Assembly: GCF_003443675.1 (NCBI RefSeq)
Contig: NZ_CP031963.1
Span: forward strand, 2,131,501 to 2,195,500
Reading direction: 5' to 3'
From: Aquimarina sp. BL5
GTDB taxonomy: Bacteria > Bacteroidota > Bacteroidia > Flavobacteriales > Flavobacteriaceae
Length of the DNA stretch: 64,000 nucleotides
Of the stretch, positions 60,154 through 64,000 are shown piece after piece; position 1 is the stretch's first letter; each line of letters opens with the position of its first letter. The notes under the pieces were generated by a model. That model had not been told where the DNA came from. It did not search any database and saw nothing but the letters and a program-made list of their open reading frames with translations. The position numbers were made by a program, and so were the translations under genes.

Positions 60154-61248
60154 ATGACTACACCTAATGTAAGATTTAGCAGAGCGGATTCCGCAAAATT
60201 TTTCAGAACACTGAATAAACGCGTTAATGATTATTTCAAAGAAAATAATATCAAACGCACAGGTAACTGGAAATTACATCTGAAAACAATTGTAATGTTT
60301 TCTCTTTTCCTAACTCCTTATTTTTTAATTCTTACCCTAGACATTTCTCAATGGTGGATGTTATTATTGACTATAATTATGGGAGTTGGTATGGCCGGTG
60401 TAGGGATGAATGTAATGCATGATGGAAATCATGGTTCCTATTCCTCTAAAAAATGGATCAACAAGTTAATGGGTAGTAGTATGTATGTGCTTGCGGGTAA
60501 TGTATATAACTGGCAGGTACAACATAATGTTTTACACCATACCTATACCAATATCCATGGCCACGATGAGGATATGGATGCGGGTAGAGTTATCCGTTTC
60601 ACAAAACACGCCAAATGGGAACGGTTTCATAAGTTTCAGCATTACTATTCCGTATTCCTTTATGGTTTATTGACTTTTAATTGGGCATTAACTACAGATT
60701 TCACACAAACTAAAAGATATTTGGCACGAAAACTTTCTTATGGAAAACTGCCAAGTCCATTAAAACAGTGGAGTACAATTGTAGTTACCAAGATTATTTA
60801 TGTAATGATCTGGATTGTAATTCCAATGCTTATCATGTCTATTGCGTGGTGGAAAATTTTAATTGGATTTTTCGTAATGCACTATGTAGCAGGTCTGATT
60901 CTAAGTATTGTATTTCAATTAGCACATATGGTAGAAGAAGCTCAGATGCCATTGCCAGATACAACAGGTACTATGAAAAACACTTGGGCAATTCATCAGT
61001 TATTCACGACAGTGAATTTTTCAACAAAAAATAGATTAGTCAACTGGTTTACTGGTGGACTAAATCATCAAGTAGAACACCACATTTTCCCAAATATCAG
61101 TCATGTGCATTACACCAAAATTTCTAAAATAGTGAAACAGACTGCTCAGGAATTTAATCTACCTTATAACGAATATAAAACCACCCGCAAAGCGATTATT
61201 GCCCATTTCAGACATCTAAAAGAAATGGGGATGAAACCCGCGATGTAA
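60154..61248 (+). CDS. Membrane fatty acid desaturase
   Basis: The 364-residue di-iron enzyme introduces a double bond into acyl chains of CoA, ACP or lipid. All three histidine boxes are present: HDGNH at 89-93, HNVLHH at 124-129 and HQVEHH at 305-310. The HQVEHH form, together with HTYTNIHGHDED, is typical of front-end/linoleoyl-CoA desaturase-like proteins (DesA3 group). Four membrane segments lie at about 48-90 and 210-260. A taacttta box (60099-60106) about 50 bases upstream may be its promoter -7 element. The aminotransferase gene starts 28 bases after it. Confidence 0.92.
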   Translation: MTTPNVRFSRADSAKFFRTLNKRVNDYFKENNIKRTGNWKLHLKTIVMFSLFLTPYFLILTLDISQWWMLLLTIIMGVGMAGVGMNVMHDGNHGSYSSKKWINKLMGSSMYVLAGNVYNWQVQHNVLHHTYTNIHGHDEDMDAGRVIRFTKHAKWERFHKFQHYYSVFLYGLLTFNWALTTDFTQTKRYLARKLSYGKLPSPLKQWSTIVVTKIIYVMIWIVIPMLIMSIAWWKILIGFFVMHYVAGLILSIVFQLAHMVEEAQMPLPDTTGTMKNTWAIHQLFTTVNFSTKNRLVNWFTGGLNHQVEHHIFPNISHVHYTKISKIVKQTAQEFNLPYNEYKTTRKAIIAHFRHLKEMGMKPAM

Positions 61249-61276
61249 CCATAATTTTTATTTACCAATTACCAAA

Positions 61277-62485
61277 ATGAGCACACAAGTATCGGAAATG
61301 AGTATTCAATTATCAGACAAAATCAACAAGCTTAAAGCTTCTGCAACATTAGCGATGGCAGCAAAAGCCAGAGAACTAAGAGCAGAAGGAAAAGACATCA
61401 TCGGACTAAGCTTAGGAGAACCGGATTTTAACACACCGGATTTTATTAAAGACGCAGCCATTCAGGCGGTTAATGACAATTACAATTCTTATACCCCTGT
61501 TGATGGATATGTAGAATTAAAAGACGCGATTATTACTAAATTCAAAAGAGATAATAATCTAACGTATGATCGCTCTCAGATTGTAGTTTCTACAGGTGCA
61601 AAACAATCGTTGTATAATGTAGCACAGGTGTACCTTAATCCAGGAGACGAAGTAATACTTCCTTGTCCGTACTGGGTAAGCTATAGCGATATCATAAAAT
61701 TAGCAGAAGGAGTGCCTGTAGAGGTAAAAACCTCTATCGATACTGACTTTAAAATGACTGCTGAGCAGTTAGAAAAGGCAATAACTCCAAAAACCAAAAT
61801 GATTTGGTATAGTTCTCCCTGTAACCCAAGTGGTTCTATTTACAGTAAGGAAGAATTAAGAGCATTGGCAGATGTACTACAAAAACACCCAGATATCATT
61901 GTAGTAAGTGATGAAATCTATGAGCATATTAATTATGTTGGTGATCATGCTTCTATAGCACAGTTTGATGACATGTATGATAGAACGGTTACGGTTAATG
62001 GAGTGGCAAAAGCTTTTGCTATGACAGGATGGAGAATCGGTTATATAGGAGCGCCACAAGCTATCGCCAGAGCTTGTAACAAGATGCAAGGTCAAGTAAC
62101 TAGTGGAGCTAATTGTATCGCTCAGAGAGCGGTAATTACTGCGCTAGAAGCACCCGTTAGCAACATCCAATATATGGTTGATGAATTTAAAAATCGTAGA
62201 AAACTGATTTTAGGTCTACTAGCTGATATTCCAGGATTCGAATGTAACGAACCTGAAGGTGCTTTCTACGTTTTCCCGGATGTTTCTTATTACTTCGGAA
62301 AAACAATTAGCGGAAAGATTATAGAAAATGCTTCTGATTTCTCTATGTTTTTATTAGAGAACGCAAATGTAGCAACAGTTACGGGCGATGCTTTCGGAAA
62401 TGGAAATTGCATTAGAATTTCTTATGCAGCCAGCACTGAACAAATTACTGAAGCAGTAAGCAGAATCAAAAAAGCACTACTGTAG
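61277..62485 (+). CDS. aspC: Pyridoxal-phosphate aspartate aminotransferase (class I)
   Basis: The 402-residue enzyme transfers the amino group between aspartate and 2-oxoglutarate. It shows LSLGEPDFNTPDFIKDAA and NSYTPVDGYVELKDAI near the N-terminus, PCPYWVSYSDII, SSPCNPSGSIYSKEEL and the substrate-binding SDEIYEHINY. PLP Lys245 is in VNGVAKAFAMTGWRIGYIG, where the usual Ser before Lys is Ala, and the C-terminal Arg is in GNCIRISYAAS. An ATG at 61298 would shorten the start by seven residues. Exact substrate within the class is assigned by similarity. It is 28 bases after the desaturase gene. Confidence 0.92.
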   Translation: MSTQVSEMSIQLSDKINKLKASATLAMAAKARELRAEGKDIIGLSLGEPDFNTPDFIKDAAIQAVNDNYNSYTPVDGYVELKDAIITKFKRDNNLTYDRSQIVVSTGAKQSLYNVAQVYLNPGDEVILPCPYWVSYSDIIKLAEGVPVEVKTSIDTDFKMTAEQLEKAITPKTKMIWYSSPCNPSGSIYSKEELRALADVLQKHPDIIVVSDEIYEHINYVGDHASIAQFDDMYDRTVTVNGVAKAFAMTGWRIGYIGAPQAIARACNKMQGQVTSGANCIAQRAVITALEAPVSNIQYMVDEFKNRRKLILGLLADIPGFECNEPEGAFYVFPDVSYYFGKTISGKIIENASDFSMFLLENANVATVTGDAFGNGNCIRISYAASTEQITEAVSRIKKALL

Positions 62486-62513
62486 CTTAACAAAATCATA
62501 TAACTTTTATTAA

Positions 62514-62550
62514 AAAACCGATGATTTCATAAAAATCATCGGTTTTCTGT
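62514..62550 (+). terminator. Terminator after the aminotransferase gene
   Basis: A perfect 14-bp stem (aaaaccgatgattt, 62514-62527, with aaatcatcggtttt, 62533-62546) and a following T-rich tract. Confidence 0.85.
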
Positions 62551-62685
62551 TTTTCTAAAAATAAATTAATGTTTTTGGAGTTATGGTCATAATACTTTTA
62601 ACTGTTTTGGGGAAAACACTTATAAGAAAGAGACAAATTGTGGTTTGAACATATTTAACATTCTTAAAACCTACTTTTTGCATTT

Positions 62686-62964
62686 ATGGACATTCTTGAA
62701 AAAGAACGTATTGTTCGAAAAAATGTGCTTCAAATTTTCAAAGAAAATTTTAAAGCACCATATTCAGAAGATGAAATCTTAAATTACACGCCTTCTGATG
62801 TAGAAAACACTGCACCTTATTACGAATCTATTCTTGATATCTTTTTTATCGAACAAGAATATCTACAAAGCGTAAAAGGCTGTGTAAAAGACACTATTAA
62901 AAAAGTCGCAGAACTTTGGCACATAAACCCATATGCCTTTGGCCCTTGGGAAGAATCTTTTTGA
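62686..62964 (+). CDS. Small cytoplasmic protein of unknown function
   Basis: The 92-residue protein is acidic, has no signal peptide or membrane segment, and is predicted helical, with EKERIVRKNVLQIFKENF and DTIKKVAELWHINPYAFGPW as the most distinctive stretches. I do not recognise it. Codon use resembles its neighbours and the ATG is well placed, so I take it as a real gene. It stands alone, about 140 bases after the aminotransferase terminator. Confidence 0.62.
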   Translation: MDILEKERIVRKNVLQIFKENFKAPYSEDEILNYTPSDVENTAPYYESILDIFFIEQEYLQSVKGCVKDTIKKVAELWHINPYAFGPWEESF

Positions 62965-63105
62965 CACTCTCTGCCAATAATTATAATATAAATTCGATAT
63001 AAACCTAATAGGAACTTTTAGCTCTTCATCTTTAAAGGAAGTAGCTTGGGTAAATATACTTTACCTCGTAATAGATTCTAATTCAATCTAATAAAATTCA
63101 CTTGT

Positions 63106-63134
63106 CTTCGACAGTTCTACTGAACCTGTCGAAG
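63106..63134. repeat. Short inverted repeat with cttcgacag/ctgtcgaag core
   Basis: The arms cttcgacag (63106-63114) and ctgtcgaag (63126-63134) form a hairpin with an 11-base loop (ttctactgaac). The core is the same as in the palindrome at 22614-22747, so both probably belong to one interspersed repeat family. Confidence 0.6.
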
Positions 63135-63203
63135 TGCAATCTACCTGAAATGGATTTGACCGACATAAATTTCCATATATCGAATTGATGCTAGATAATC
63201 TAA

Positions 63204-64000
63204 TCACCTATTTCTCCAAAAGAAAGGAGTCAATAGAATCAATACAGTAAATAGTTCTAATCTTCCGATAAGCATTAAGAAAGAACACCACCATTTACCA
63301 AATGCCGGTAATACATCAAAGTTATTTACTGGGCTTAGCTTACCCAATGCTGGACCAACGTTTCCGAGAGATGATGCAGCTCCACCAATGGCTGTTTCGA
63401 AATCCAATCCTAACATTCCCAACACCAAAGATCCTATAATAAAGGATAACATATACAGTATAAAAAAGGCTAATATATTAAATACAATTTCTTTGGAAAC
63501 AGCCCTTGTATTATACCTCACTGGAACGATGGCACGAGGATGTAAGGTTCGTTTAAACTCTAGAATACCATTTTTTATAGTAATAAGATGCCTTACTATC
63601 TTCATTCCTCCAGCTGTGGATCCTGCAGAACCTCCTAAAAAGAATAACCCAAAAAAGACGATCTTTAAAAAAGGAGTCCACACCGTAAAATCCGCAGAAA
63701 CAAATCCTGTAGTGGTGATTACAGCTAACACCTGAAATAGCGCATGCCTAAAAGCGCTCTCTGCCTCACCATAAACCATTGGATGGTCTATAACAGAGTT
63801 CGCTGGATCTGCTTTCAAATAAATAATTAAAGCCGATACAGCAGTAAAAGCAACCAAAAAGATCATATACCATTTAAACTCTTCATCCTTTAGAAACTTT
63901 CCGAACTTTCCTTTAAAACCAAAATAACTCAATATAAAATTCATCCCCGCCAGAAACATAAATAGCATAATAATATATTGAATAAGTGGCTGGTCATTCC
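63204..64000 (-). CDS. trkH: TrkH/KtrB-type potassium transporter, 5' end outside the window
   Basis: The frame is open to the right edge of the window, so the true start lies beyond 64000; at least 265 C-terminal residues are present. The sequence has TrkH pore features: MFMFLAGMNFILSYFG-like loop, LAVITTTGFVSADFT with the selectivity-type TTGF turn, GLFFLGGSAGSTAGGMKIVR (typical GGCAGSTAGG region with Ser for Cys), and GGAASSLGNVGPALG, ending LFTVLILLTPFFW. It mediates potassium uptake with a TrkA-like regulatory partner, which would lie outside the window. An ATG at 63968 is internal, not the start. Confidence 0.92.
   Translation of the reverse strand, partial: NDQPLIQYIIMLFMFLAGMNFILSYFGFKGKFGKFLKDEEFKWYMIFLVAFTAVSALIIYLKADPANSVIDHPMVYGEAESAFRHALFQVLAVITTTGFVSADFTVWTPFLKIVFFGLFFLGGSAGSTAGGMKIVRHLITIKNGILEFKRTLHPRAIVPVRYNTRAVSKEIVFNILAFFILYMLSFIIGSLVLGMLGLDFETAIGGAASSLGNVGPALGKLSPVNNFDVLPAFGKWWCSFLMLIGRLELFTVLILLTPFFWRNR

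Overview
The window is a 64 kb piece of a low-GC chromosome from a member of the Bacteroidota, almost certainly the class Flavobacteriia and probably a marine Flavobacteriaceae (an Aquimarina-like organism is a guess). The reasons are a complete Na+-translocating NADH:quinone reductase operon, type IX secretion system (T9SS) components and substrates (a Plug protein, one type A and one type B C-terminal sorting domain), promoters with the Bacteroidota -7 box TAnnTTTG, a FecR-type anti-sigma factor, LytS/LytTR and TPR-histidine-kinase/NarL signalling pairs, and several flavobacterial protein families of unknown function.

Positions 1-13616 form a block of large surface-protein genes on the plus strand. 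The first is a 5'-truncated collagen-like gene (3-5765) with about 110 copies of a 45-bp unit encoding Gly-X-Thr triplets. It is followed by a tail-fibre-like secreted protein, a 1713-residue protein with Calx-beta, CUB and beta-helix regions, and a small protein with a type B T9SS sorting domain. The long Leu/Glu/Gln-rich reading frames that also span the repeats are frame artefacts.

Positions 13.9-24.5 kb hold mostly housekeeping and envelope genes: clpP, a VanY-like peptidase, a CAP-domain lipoprotein, an M48 protease, an ankyrin protein, gpmI, an ECF sigma/FecR anti-sigma pair, a lipoprotein, map, and a methyltransferase. Good intrinsic terminators separate most units.

Positions 24.5-37.4 kb are signalling-rich: an orphan ECF sigma factor, an operon joining an ABA4-like membrane protein and a second membrane protein to a LytS/LytTR pair, then (minus strand) apbE, a small NQR-associated protein and a DUF4846 protein. 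Next come a TPR sensor kinase with a NarL regulator and two downstream secreted-protein genes. A palindrome AGGGTWWACCCT lies before the kinase gene and again before the downstream gene pair, which suggests the regulator's binding site.

Positions 37.4-45.1 kb contain nqrABCDEF on the minus strand and the T9SS Plug gene diverging from it. ApbE, encoded about 8 kb away, would attach FMN to NqrB and NqrC.

Positions 45.1-64 kb contain a large T9SS-exported Asp-box/CBM protein, DUF3667, apaG, a DUF6695-like protein, an NRDE protein, pruA, a GNAT, an MFS transporter, a beta-helix lipoprotein, a small lipoprotein preceded by an unusual attC-like hairpin, rsmG, a fatty-acid desaturase, an aminotransferase, and the start-truncated trkH. 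No rRNA, tRNA, CRISPR array, prophage or complete insertion sequence was recognised.
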